Shown here: in pieces, positions 16,905 to 24,513 of the stretch
How positions within the stretch are numbered: the first letter of the stretch is position 1
Layout of the letters: the number at the start of each line of letters is the position of its first letter
Program-made: the position numbers and the translations under genes
Assembly (NCBI RefSeq): GCF_006539185.1
Contig: NZ_BJMN01000023.1
Coordinates: 1-64,000, forward strand
Direction: 5' to 3'
From: Streptomyces gardneri
Lineage (GTDB): Bacteria; Actinomycetota; Actinomycetes; Streptomycetales; Streptomycetaceae
DNA length: 64,000 bases
The notes under the pieces: model-generated
Database searches by the model: none
Seen by the model: the letters and a program-made list of their open reading frames with translations, nothing else
What the model was told of the DNA's origin: nothing

Positions 16905-17336
16905 ATGGATCTATGGCTGGTCTGGTTGATCGCCGCAGGGGTGCTGGCGGTGGCGGAGATCTTCACCCTCACCGCCGCGCTCGGGATCCTCGGCGTCGCC
17001 GCGGCGGTCACCGCGGGAACCGCCGCCCTGGGGCTCTCACCGCCCTTGCAGCTCGTGGTTTTCACCGCTCTGGCCGCGACCAGCCTGTTGTTCGTGCGCC
17101 CCGTCGCCGCGCGCCATCTGCTCAAGCCGCAGACCGAGCGCTTCGGCACGGACGCGCTGGTGGGCCGCTCCGCCCGTGTCGTGTCGGAAGTGACGGGCCT
17201 GGGCGGCAGGGTCCGCATCGGTGGCGAGGAGTGGACGGCCCGCGCCTACGACGAGACGCTGGTGATACCTCCGGGGGCGACCGTCGACGTCATGGAGATC
17301 GATGGCGCCACCGCCGTCGTCTATCCCCGGGAGTGA
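16905..17336 (+). CDS. NfeD-family membrane protein
   Basis: A 143-residue short NfeD protein from the ATG at 16905 (GGGAGAG upstream). Two to three hydrophobic helices (residues about 4-28, 32-48 and 50-70) are followed by a C-terminal OB fold, LVGRSARVVSEVTGLGGRVRIGGEEWTARA, of which GGEEWTARA and the closing TVDVMEIDGATAVVYP are typical. NfeD proteins are membrane partners of stomatins and flotillins. The SPFH gene starts 3 bp after its stop codon, so the two are certainly co-transcribed. A complete OB fold distinguishes it from the YqiJ-like protein at 8951. Confidence 0.92.
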   Translation: MDLWLVWLIAAGVLAVAEIFTLTAALGILGVAAAVTAGTAALGLSPPLQLVVFTALAATSLLFVRPVAARHLLKPQTERFGTDALVGRSARVVSEVTGLGGRVRIGGEEWTARAYDETLVIPPGATVDVMEIDGATAVVYPRE

Positions 17337-17339
17337 GTC

Positions 17340-18398
17340 ATGGACGTGCCGGGACTGCTCATAGCGGGTCTGATCCTCGCGGCGCTCGCGGTGTTCACCG
17401 TGGTGCGGGCGGTACGCATCGTGCCGCAGGCGCGGGCTCGCAACGTCGAACGCCTCGGCCGCTACCGGCGCACCCTGAGGCCGGGCCTCAACCTCGTCAT
17501 CCCCTATGTCGACCGCGTCTATCCGGTGATCGACCTGAGGGAACAGGTGGTTTCGTTCCGGCCGCAGCCGGTCATCACCGAGGACAACCTGGTCGTCGAG
17601 ATCGACACCGTGCTGTACTTCCAGGTCACCGATCCACGAGCGGCCGCCTATGAGATCGCCGACTTCCTGCAGGGCGTCGAACAGCTCACCGTCACCACCC
17701 TGCGCAACGTCGTCGGCTCGATGGACCTGGAGAAGACCCTGACCTCCCGTGACACCATCAACAACCAGCTCCGTGGCGTGCTCGACGAGGCGACGGGAAA
17801 GTGGGGGCTGAGGGTCAACCGCGTGGAGATCAAGGCCATCGACCCTCCGCAGTCCATCAAGGACGCCATGGAGAAGCAGATGCGCGCCGAGCGCGACAAG
17901 CGGGCGGCGATCCTGGGGGCGGAGGGGCAGCGTCAGTCGCAGATCCTCACCGCCGAGGGGGACAAGCAGGCCGCCGTGCTCCGGGCGGAAGGCAACCGCA
18001 CCGCCGAGATCCTCAAGGCCGAGGGGCAGTCCCGGGCCATCGACGAGGTCTTCCAGGCCGTCCACCGCAACGACCCCGACCCCAAGCTCCTCGCCTACCA
18101 GTACATGCAGGTGCTGCCCCAGCTCGCCCAGGGCGCGGGCAGCACCTTCTGGGTGATCCCCAGCGAGGTCACCTCGGCGCTTCAAGGGGTGTCCCGCGCC
18201 TTCAACGAGGTGCTGCCCCCGTCTCCGGCCACCCGGGAGACGTCCGCGGAGGACGAGGCCGCCACCCAGGCGGCCGCCGACGCGGCGAAGGCGGCGCAAG
18301 CCGCCGCCGAGGCACTTGCCGACGCGGCCGAGGCCGATGCCGACACGTATCCCTTCACCGCCGGCCGCCAGGAGCCGCAGGCACCAGAGGGCAGGTAA
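17340..18398 (+). CDS. Stomatin/prohibitin-like SPFH protein
   Basis: A 352-residue slipin-type protein. An N-terminal hydrophobic anchor (LLIAGLILAALAVFTVV) is followed by a band-7 domain including VERLGRYRRTLRPGLN and VISLREQV-like VIDLREQVVSF. The region LRNVVGSMDLEKTLTSRD is the stomatin signature, and AAILGAEGQRQSQILTAEG begins the oligomerisation helix. A long Ala/Asp/Glu-rich tail (about residues 295-352) follows the conserved part. It lies 3 bp behind the NfeD gene. The pair presumably acts in membrane-microdomain or membrane-protease quality control, by analogy with other NfeD-stomatin operons. No ClpP-class NfeD1b protease domain is present. Confidence 0.92.
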   Translation: MDVPGLLIAGLILAALAVFTVVRAVRIVPQARARNVERLGRYRRTLRPGLNLVIPYVDRVYPVIDLREQVVSFRPQPVITEDNLVVEIDTVLYFQVTDPRAAAYEIADFLQGVEQLTVTTLRNVVGSMDLEKTLTSRDTINNQLRGVLDEATGKWGLRVNRVEIKAIDPPQSIKDAMEKQMRAERDKRAAILGAEGQRQSQILTAEGDKQAAVLRAEGNRTAEILKAEGQSRAIDEVFQAVHRNDPDPKLLAYQYMQVLPQLAQGAGSTFWVIPSEVTSALQGVSRAFNEVLPPSPATRETSAEDEAATQAAADAAKAAQAAAEALADAAEADADTYPFTAGRQEPQAPEGR

Positions 18399-18814
18399 GG
18401 GACGGCCGGTCAAGCTCCTGCCGTCGCCGACGCGTCCCGCCGGGTGGCAGGAGTGCCCTGTCGCGAGCTCCTGACCAGAAAGAATAGGTGCACGATGAAC
18501 GGATAGGCCCGTCCGGATAACGGTCGCGTCACGGCACCTGCACCTTTCGTAGCTCACCGTGCGTGATGCGAGATGCGTCACACAGCAGGGGTGGGCTGCT
18601 GTGGTAGGAATGCGCAACTCCGCAGGTGGCACCACCCCTCGCCGTCCTGCGGGATGCCGGGCACGTACCGGCAGTACGACCGAGATGATCACGCTCCGCG
18701 TCCACGGGCGTCGATCACTCGGGTCGCCGACCGGACAACGGCGTTCGCTCAAAGACCGCACCCCCACCGGCGCTGCCTCCCGCGCGCCGGTCCTGCGCTT
18801 CCGAGGGCCCCACC
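18399..18814. other. 416-bp non-coding stretch before the broken symporter gene
   Basis: No convincing reading frame. It opens with a stem-loop (arms 18415-18422 and 18446-18453, CTCCTGCC/GGCAGGAG) that probably terminates the NfeD-stomatin operon. The rest should hold the promoter and 5' leader of the symporter gene, whose GTG start at 18815 has CGAGGG upstream. I looked for a glycine riboswitch, which often precedes such genes, and could not identify one. Confidence 0.5.
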
Positions 18815-20061
18815 GTGTCTCTCGATTCCCTCACCCAGTCCGTCGACAAGGCGGTCAGTGGCTTCTTCGAGCCGATAGCCACCTGGCTTGGCGAAGTCGT
18901 CTTCTACTCCGTGCCCGTCGGAGGTACGGAGCTTCCGCTGATCGTGGCGTGGCTCGTCGTCGCCGGTCCGGTCTTCACCGGCTGGTTCGGCTTCGTGCAG
19001 CTGCGCAAGTTCCGCCTCGCCATCGACGTGGTGCGCGGCAAGTACGACGAGAAGGGGTCGGCCGGCGAGGTCAACCACGTCCAGGCGCTGACCGCCGCCT
19101 TGTCCGGCACGGTCGGTCTCGGCAACATCGCCTGTGTTGCCGTCGCGGTGTCCATCGGCGGTCCCGGCGCCACGTTCTGGATGATCCTGTGCGGCCTGCT
19201 CGGCATGGCCACAAAGTTCGTCGAGGTCACGCTCGGCGTGAAGTACCGCGAGGTGCACGCCGACGGCACCGTCTCCGGCGGTCCCATGCACTACCTGCCC
19301 AAGGGCCTCGCCGAGCGCTTCGGCAAGAACGGCAAGACCCTCGGCAAGGTCCTCGCCGTCCTCGCCTCGTTCATGATTCTGTTCTTCGGCCTGTTCGGCG
19401 GGTCTTGGGCGCGCTGATCATCGGCTTCAAGCGTGCCGCGTTCTCCAACGAGGCCGGCCTCGGCTCGGCCCCGATCGCCCACTCCGCGGTGAAGACCAAG
19501 CACCCCGCGAGCGAGGGCCTGGTCGCCCTGCTTGAGCCCTTCATCGACACGGTCGTCATCTGCACCATGACCGCGCTGACCATCGTCATCGCGAACCCCG
19601 CCAGCTACGTCGAGCTCCGTAACGGCGGTGAGTCCATCGGCGGCGTCACCATCACCTCCGACGCCTTCGGCACGGTCATGCCCTGGTTCCCGTACATCCT
19701 CACCGTCGCGGTGATGCTGTTCGCGATCTCCACGGTGCTGACCTGGGGCTACTACTGCATGAAGGCCTGGACCCACCTCTTCGGCCGCAGCAGGGCCAGC
19801 GAGCTGACCTTCAAGGTCCTCTACACCCTCTTCGCGGTCGCGGGCTCCCTGCTCACGCTCCAGACCCTGATCGACATGGCCGACGCGGTGCTCTTCATGC
19901 TCGCCGTCATCAACATCATCGGCCTCTACCTCCTCGCCCCGGTCGTCAAGCGGGAGCTGAACACCTTCCTCGCCTTCGTGAAGAGGCGCGACGCAGGCCT
20001 CGACACGGACGAGGACACGGTCGAGGACACCGACCAGGAGCCGGTGAAGACCACCGTCTGA
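18815..20061 (+). pseudogene. Sodium:alanine/glycine symporter (AGCS family), inactivated by internal deletion
   Basis: The first frame (18815-19417) encodes the N-terminal part of an AGCS symporter: PLIVAWLVVAGPVFTGWFG, then ALTAALSGTVGLGNIA and SGGPMHYLPKGLAERFGK. Just after FFGLFGG it hits a stop. From about 19402 another frame continues with VLGALIIGFKRAAFSNEAG and LGSAPIAHSAVKTKHPAS to a normal C-terminus at 20061. AGCS proteins normally have about 100 more residues (several helices) between these points. So a deletion of roughly 0.3 kb, also out of frame, joins the halves near 19400. The conserved GNIAG is GNIAC here, another sign of relaxed selection. The intact protein would import Ala/Gly with Na+. 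Confidence 0.88.
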
Positions 20062-20084
20062 CCGCCCCCGGCGGCCCGGCTCCC

Positions 20085-20132
20085 GAAGGGTCCTGCCCTC
20101 ACCTCGCGCCTTGGTGAGAAGCAGGGCCCTTC
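20085..20132. terminator. Stem-loop after the symporter pseudogene
   Basis: Arms 20085-20103 and 20113-20132 pair with a few bulges (GAAGGG...CTCACC against GGTGAG...CCCTTC), starting 24 bp past the stop codon. It separates the symporter locus from nhaA. Confidence 0.6.
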
Positions 20133-20291
20133 AACCCGTCTCGGCAGCTGAGAGACGCCCTGGCGAGGTCCCCCGGCGCTCGATAGGGTGTAAAGAACGC
20201 GTCAATGCGATGCGCTGGTGTGCCGGGAAGTCTGGTCGGCGTCGAGGGGCCTTGTGCCCGCCCGTCAACCCATCCCGGAGGCCTTTCCCTC

Positions 20292-21593
20292 ATGACGCAG
20301 TCACGCCCGCGCAAGGTGATTCTCGGCCTGCTGCCCTGGCCCGAACGGCAGGCCGTCGCCGAGGCCCTGCGCACCGAGACCGTCGGAGGACTGGTCCTGC
20401 TCGCCGCCGCTGTCGTCGCGCTCGCATGGGCGAACAGTCCGTGGAGCGAGGCGTACGAGCAGATACGCGACTTCCACTTCGGCATCCCCGCCCTCGGCCT
20501 GGACCTCTCGGTCGCCCACTGGACGGCCGACGGCCTGCTCGCGGTGTTCTTCCTCGTCGCCGGCATCGAGCTGAAACGCGAGTTCGTCGTCGGTGAGCTG
20601 CGCACCCCCGCCACCGCCGCCCTGCCCGTCGTCGCCGCCGTCTGCGGCATGGCCGTCCCCGCCGCCCTCTACGTACTCACCGTCGCCATCGGCGGTGGCA
20701 GTCTTGAGGGCTGGGCCGTACCCATGGCCACGGACATCGCCTTCGCGCTCGCGGTCCTCGCCGTCCTCAGCACCCACCTGCCCTCCGCGCTGCGCGCGTT
20801 CCTGCTCACCCTGGCCGTCGTCGACGACCTCGGCGCCATCCTCATCATCGCCGTCTTCTTCACCTCCGACCTCAACTTCTGGGCCCTGGGCGCGGCCTTC
20901 GCCGGACTCGCCGCCTTCTACGTCCTCCAGCGCCTCCGGGTGCGCGGCTGGTGGTGGTACGTACCCCTGGGCATCGCGGTCTGGGCGCTGATGTACAACT
21001 CCGGCGTCCACGCCACCGTCGCCGGTGTCGCCATGGGCCTCATCCTGCGCACCACCCGTGACAAGGGCGAGGCACGGTCCCCGGCGGCCCGTGTCTCCCA
21101 CCTCGTGCATCCCTTCTCCGCCGGTGTCGCCGTCCCCCTCTTCGCCCTGTTCGCGGCAGGTGTCGGCATCTCGGGCGGCGCCCTCGTCCACGTCTTCACC
21201 GACCCCGAACCCCTCGGAGTCGTCATCGGCCTCGTCGCGGGCAAGATCCTCGGCATCTTCCTCGGCACCTACCTCGCCGCACGCTTCACCCGCGCCCAGC
21301 TCAACCCCGACCTCGCCTGGGCCGACGTCTTCGGACTCGCCACCCTGGCCGGGATCGGCTTCACCGTCGCCCTCCTCATCGGCGAACTCGCCTTCCCGAC
21401 AGGCCCCGAAGCCGAACACGTCAAGACCGCCGTCCTCGTCGGCTCCCTCACCGCCGCCGCCCTCGCAGCCGTACTCCTGCGCCGCCGCAACCGCATCTAC
21501 AAGCAGCTGTGGGAAGAGGAAGAGCGCGACGACGACGCCGACGGCATCCCCGACATCTACCAGTCCGGCGCGAGGCACGGCGGCGCGAGGTGA
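20292..21593 (+). CDS. nhaA: Na+/H+ antiporter NhaA
   Basis: A 433-residue NhaA antiporter that exports Na+ (or Li+) in exchange for protons. Landmarks are VAGIELKREFVVGELR, the MATDIAFALAVLAVL helix, the catalytic Asp pair in LAVVDDLGAILIIAVFF, and IGFTVALLIGELAF near the end, in the usual order and spacing. The ATG at 20292 follows CCCGGAGG. The acidic C-terminal tail (EEEERDDDADG) extends beyond the last helix as in actinobacterial NhaA. The stop overlaps the GTG of the next small membrane gene. Confidence 0.95.
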   Translation: MTQSRPRKVILGLLPWPERQAVAEALRTETVGGLVLLAAAVVALAWANSPWSEAYEQIRDFHFGIPALGLDLSVAHWTADGLLAVFFLVAGIELKREFVVGELRTPATAALPVVAAVCGMAVPAALYVLTVAIGGGSLEGWAVPMATDIAFALAVLAVLSTHLPSALRAFLLTLAVVDDLGAILIIAVFFTSDLNFWALGAAFAGLAAFYVLQRLRVRGWWWYVPLGIAVWALMYNSGVHATVAGVAMGLILRTTRDKGEARSPAARVSHLVHPFSAGVAVPLFALFAAGVGISGGALVHVFTDPEPLGVVIGLVAGKILGIFLGTYLAARFTRAQLNPDLAWADVFGLATLAGIGFTVALLIGELAFPTGPEAEHVKTAVLVGSLTAAALAAVLLRRRNRIYKQLWEEEERDDDADGIPDIYQSGARHGGAR

Positions 21594-21859
21594 ACGAGCA
21601 GGGCATGGCCCCGGCGTTTCTCGGCGCGGCCGTCGTGCTCGCCCTTCTGGTCATCCGCACCGCCGTGCACGAGATGAAGCAGCCGGGAAGTGCCCAGCAG
21701 GAGTGGGTGTTCCTCCAGAGCGGGCGAGCACTTTTCGTGCTCCTCATCACGGCCGCGGTGCTGGGCGCCTTGTGCTGGCATCTGTCCGGCCCGGCGCACT
21801 TGCCCTGGGCAGGTCTTGCGGCTCTCCTCGTGGCCCGCATCTGCCACAAGGAGGGCTGA
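21590..21859 (+). CDS. Small membrane protein coupled to nhaA
   Basis: An 89-residue protein from the GTG at 21590, overlapping the nhaA stop as GTGA. Three hydrophobic segments are present (about residues 7-22, 45-62 and 68-82). I do not recognise the family. The tight overlap means it is translated with NhaA and it may assist or stabilise the antiporter. A stem-loop 13 bp downstream probably ends the operon. Confidence 0.6.
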   Translation: MNEQGMAPAFLGAAVVLALLVIRTAVHEMKQPGSAQQEWVFLQSGRALFVLLITAAVLGALCWHLSGPAHLPWAGLAALLVARICHKEG

Positions 21860-21872
21860 GCCCGTGTTGTAC

Positions 21873-21900
21873 GCCCCGTGGAGCGTGGCGCGTACGGGGC
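21873..21900 (+). terminator. Stem-loop ending the nhaA operon
   Basis: GCCCCGT (21873-21879) pairs exactly with ACGGGGC (21894-21900) around a 14-nt loop, 13 bp after the last stop. The remaining bases up to 22193 hold no convincing gene and should contain the promoter of the DM13 gene. Confidence 0.5.
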
Positions 21901-22193
21901 CGTGCCTGGTGCCGCTCACGGCTTGCCTCACGGGACGGCCGACGCGTCGTGAACCTGTCGGCGAGCCCGCGCGGCACGCAAGCTCGCGGCACGGTCGCCC
22001 CTGTGGGGGTTCCTCGGCCCCTGCGGGGCTGGCCCTGACCGGGGTGCCGGGAGGCACGGCGGTACTCCGCCGCATGTGAGGCGGGCCAAGGAAGGGTAAG
22101 ACCTTCGTCATCCGCCGGGTTCTTCCCCGTAGGCGCCAAGCAGCGTTGGATGACGGTCAGATGGTGACGGCAAGCAGAAACGGGAGAGTGCCA

Positions 22194-22769
22194 GTGGAAC
22201 GGGGCCGGAGCAGGAAGCCGTGGGCGGGCCTGGTGGCCGCTGCCGTAGTGGCCGTGGCGGCAGGGTTGGCGTGGTTCAAGCCGTGGGCCCTGTGGGTGGA
22301 CGAGACGGTCCATGAGGCGCTGCCCTCCGCGGTCGCGCCGTCCACGACACCACCCGCCGGCACACCGACGACGGAATCGGGCCCTTCGGCTTCGGTGACC
22401 GCGCCGCCCGCCGGGCCGGTCACGGTCGCGCAGGGCACGTTCATCAGCCATGAACACGCGACCACCGGCACGGTGAAGGTGGTCCGTCTCGCCGACGGCA
22501 CCCACACGCTCCGGCTGGAAGGACTCGACACGAGCAACGGCCCCGATCTGCGCGTCTGGTTGAGCGACGCGCCGGTCAAGGAGGGCAAGGCCGGGTGGGG
22601 AGTCTTCGACGACGGCCAGTACGTCAGCCTCGCCAAGCTCAAGGGAAACAAGGGCGACCAGAACTATCCCCTGCCCGCAGACGTCGACTGGTCGAAGTAC
22701 CCGAGCGTCAGCATCTGGTGCGACCGTTTCGACGTCTCCTTCGGAGCCGCCGCCCTCGCCCGCGTCTGA
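22194..22769 (+). CDS. DM13-domain protein, membrane-anchored
   Basis: A 191-residue protein. I chose the GTG at 22194 because GGGAGAG lies nine bases upstream; an ATG further up would add 11-16 polar residues. A basic start (ERGRSRKPW) precedes one transmembrane anchor (LVAAAVVAVAAGLAWF), then a Pro/Thr-rich linker and a DM13 domain (about residues 85-191). The DM13 domain includes GTFISHEHATTGTVKVV, LEGLDTSNGPDLRVWLS and the closing SIWCDRFDVSFGAAAL with the conserved cysteine. DM13 is a predicted cytochrome-like or redox sheet domain. The protein should face outward from the membrane. It appears to be a single gene. Confidence 0.88.
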   Translation: MERGRSRKPWAGLVAAAVVAVAAGLAWFKPWALWVDETVHEALPSAVAPSTTPPAGTPTTESGPSASVTAPPAGPVTVAQGTFISHEHATTGTVKVVRLADGTHTLRLEGLDTSNGPDLRVWLSDAPVKEGKAGWGVFDDGQYVSLAKLKGNKGDQNYPLPADVDWSKYPSVSIWCDRFDVSFGAAALARV

Positions 22770-23060
22770 CCGGCCGGAATCCCCGGGAGCCGACCCGCGG
22801 CGCGATGCGCCCCGGGGGCTCCCTCACACTTACGCCGCGGTGAGCGCGTGGTCGGAGAATCGCCTATCTCGACCCCACCGCCGGGCTCACCAGGACCTAG
22901 GGGCGTCTTGCCGATCATGATCGTTCTCACTGATAACCGCTGTCGATATTCCCCGAGGCCGGATGACACGTCGAGTCGCAACCTGGCTGGAAGCGGGCGG
23001 GCCCACTGGCCGATCGAGGGGAGACTTGACCAGGGCCATGCTCCTGCCGAAGCAGTGCCA

Positions 23061-23510
23061 GCTGGGGAGAATCTGGGGAGAACCAAGCCGCCTTGGGGAG
23101 CGTCCGGGGAGAATCGACCGCGTAAGACGGTGTCATCGTGAAAGCTCCGGAAAGAAGCAAAGTCGCAGTTCAGCACTCCTTAGACGTCTATCTGTGCAGG
23201 TCAGCACCCCGAGGGCGAGGACTTCTTGAAGATCTTCTCGTGGGCGGCGATTCTCTTTGCTCCCACACTGGTGGGAACTATTTATGGCATGAACTTCGAC
23301 TCCATGCCGGAGCCACGCTGGGGCCTCGGGTACCCCTTCGCCATCGGCTTGATGGGGATGGTATGCGGCAGTTTGTGCGTAATTTTCAAGCGGAGAGGCT
23401 GGCTGTAGCGAGCACCTGCCTCAAACACGCGCCGCGCACTGTTTGCGCATGCATCGTCGCGCAAACCGCCCATAGGGGGCGCTGGGGAGAAGTGATGCGG
23501 GCGATCTCCT
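23061..23510 (+). repeat. Direct repeat, copy A (partner near 54844-55290)
   Basis: This roughly 450-bp segment aligns end to end, in the same orientation, with the segment at about 54844-55290. Identity is roughly 85% by eye with few gaps. Both have the same order: four TGGGGAG-type boxes, a GAATCGACCGCGTAA block, a corA 3' end, an identical stretch of more than 40 bp just after the corA stop, and a final GCTGGGGAGAAGTGATGCG box. The copies lie 31.8 kb apart and could mark the ends of an old insertion. Confidence 0.8.
23226..23408 (+). pseudogene. corA magnesium transporter, 3'-end ghost (copy A)
   Basis: The frame ends with a recognisable CorA C-terminus: FSWAAILFAPTLVGTIYGMN, then the Mg2+-selectivity signature GMN, MPEPRWGLGYPF and a closing FKRRGWL. 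Both terminal transmembrane helices and the universal GMN loop are intact. The large cytoplasmic domain (about 270 residues in full CorA) is missing, and the sequence upstream of EDFLKIF is unrelated. A TTG at 23226 is available but nothing suggests expression. The second, more decayed copy lies at about 55010-55188. Confidence 0.8.
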
Positions 23511-23843
23511 CATCCTCCTCCCGGCAGGCCTCTGACCAGCGCTTTTTGGTGCTGCACGAGCATTGGGGAGGGTCTGGGGAGAAACGACTGGCATCACGGG
23601 TCTGGCAGCCGCACGTCGGAGCCACGCGGGTTACCAATCGGCGGCGTCTACGACAGACAGACAGACAGCGCCGACGCCCATCACGGACAGTGAGATCAGT
23701 GCAAGGCTGGGTCGGGGCGTCCGGCCCTCGCAGGCGCCAGGGCACAACCCCGCCGCAGCCTCGCTCAGCCGGTCCGCGTCACGAGCCAGCCGTCCACTGT
23801 GGGGGACATCGCCACGCTCACCGTCGGCCACATCCCTGAACGA

Positions 23844-24452
23844 CTAGTCGGCGGATTCAGGGCCCCGGTAGGGGGTGTCACTGAGGACCCGGCCTGCCGC
23901 GACCTCCGCCTTGGCGAGGGTGAGCTGGAGCCAGGCGATGTACGCGGCGGTGTTGCTGTAGCCGAATTCGTGGGCCGAGAGCTGGATGGTGCGCGCCCAC
24001 TCCGGGTCGATCTCGGGGACGGGGTCCAGTTCGACGGTGGTGAAGTCCATCCAGCCGGGTTCGCGCACTTGGGCGATTCGGTGGTCGAGTTCGGTGCGGA
24101 GGATCTGGACGGTGACGTCGGGGCCTAGCTGTCCGGCGAAGAGGAACCGGAGTCTGAAGTCGGGGTCCATGGGGCGTGGGGAGGGTTCGTACGGAGAACG
24201 GGCCCACGCCAGGAGTTCGTCGCGGCCTGCGTCGGTGAGCCGGTAGACCTTGGCGTCGGGTTTGCCGTCGCGGGGGTCGACCGCGAACTCCGCCCAGCCG
24301 TTGGCGACGAGGCGGGGCAGGACCCGGTAGATCTGGGGCAGTTGCACGCCGTAGCCGATGTACTTGCCCGGGCCGTCCATCCACTTGCGCATGTCGTAGC
24401 CCGAGAGCGGGCGCAGGGCCAGCAGGCCGAGAATGACGTGTTCCAGACGCAT
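23844..24452 (-). CDS. PadR-family transcriptional regulator
   Basis: A 202-residue PadR regulator. The N-terminal winged helix reads LEHVILGLLALRPLSGYDM, then QIYRVLPRLVANGWAEFAV with the wing DGKPDAKVYRLTDAGR, the usual PadR pattern. The C-terminal half (about 95-190) is the Vir_act_alpha_C-like dimerisation domain. It lies 61 bp downstream of the formylglycine-generating enzyme gene on the same strand, so it is probably co-transcribed with it. It most likely represses the FGE-sulfatase module in response to a phenolic or sulfated compound. The ligand is inference. Confidence 0.88.
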   Translation of the reverse strand: MRLEHVILGLLALRPLSGYDMRKWMDGPGKYIGYGVQLPQIYRVLPRLVANGWAEFAVDPRDGKPDAKVYRLTDAGRDELLAWARSPYEPSPRPMDPDFRLRFLFAGQLGPDVTVQILRTELDHRIAQVREPGWMDFTTVELDPVPEIDPEWARTIQLSAHEFGYSNTAAYIAWLQLTLAKAEVAAGRVLSDTPYRGPESAD

Positions 24453-24513
24453 GGCGGGTCCTCAACAGAGCGGGGTCGGTACGGATTGCTTCAGGGGCAG
24501 GTTGGGGGGCGGC

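Larger units (their letters stand above)
22770..23843. other. 1.07-kb gene-poor stretch holding repeat copy A
   Basis: No intact gene is visible. It contains the left copy of a 450-bp direct repeat (about 23061-23510) with a corA 3'-end ghost. A third pair of TGGGGAG boxes lies at 23564 and 23575. A short GACA microsatellite (about 23652-23669) follows. Every longer reading frame here changes composition within a few dozen codons and is best read as noise. Confidence 0.6.

Noticed and set aside
18480..18814. Possible glycine riboswitch before the alanine/glycine symporter
   Set aside because: I could not find the paired aptamer core; only general G/C-rich stems are present. A covariance-model search would be decisive.
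23652..23669. GACA microsatellite
   Set aside because: About four units only, in non-coding DNA. It is too short to be meaningful by itself.
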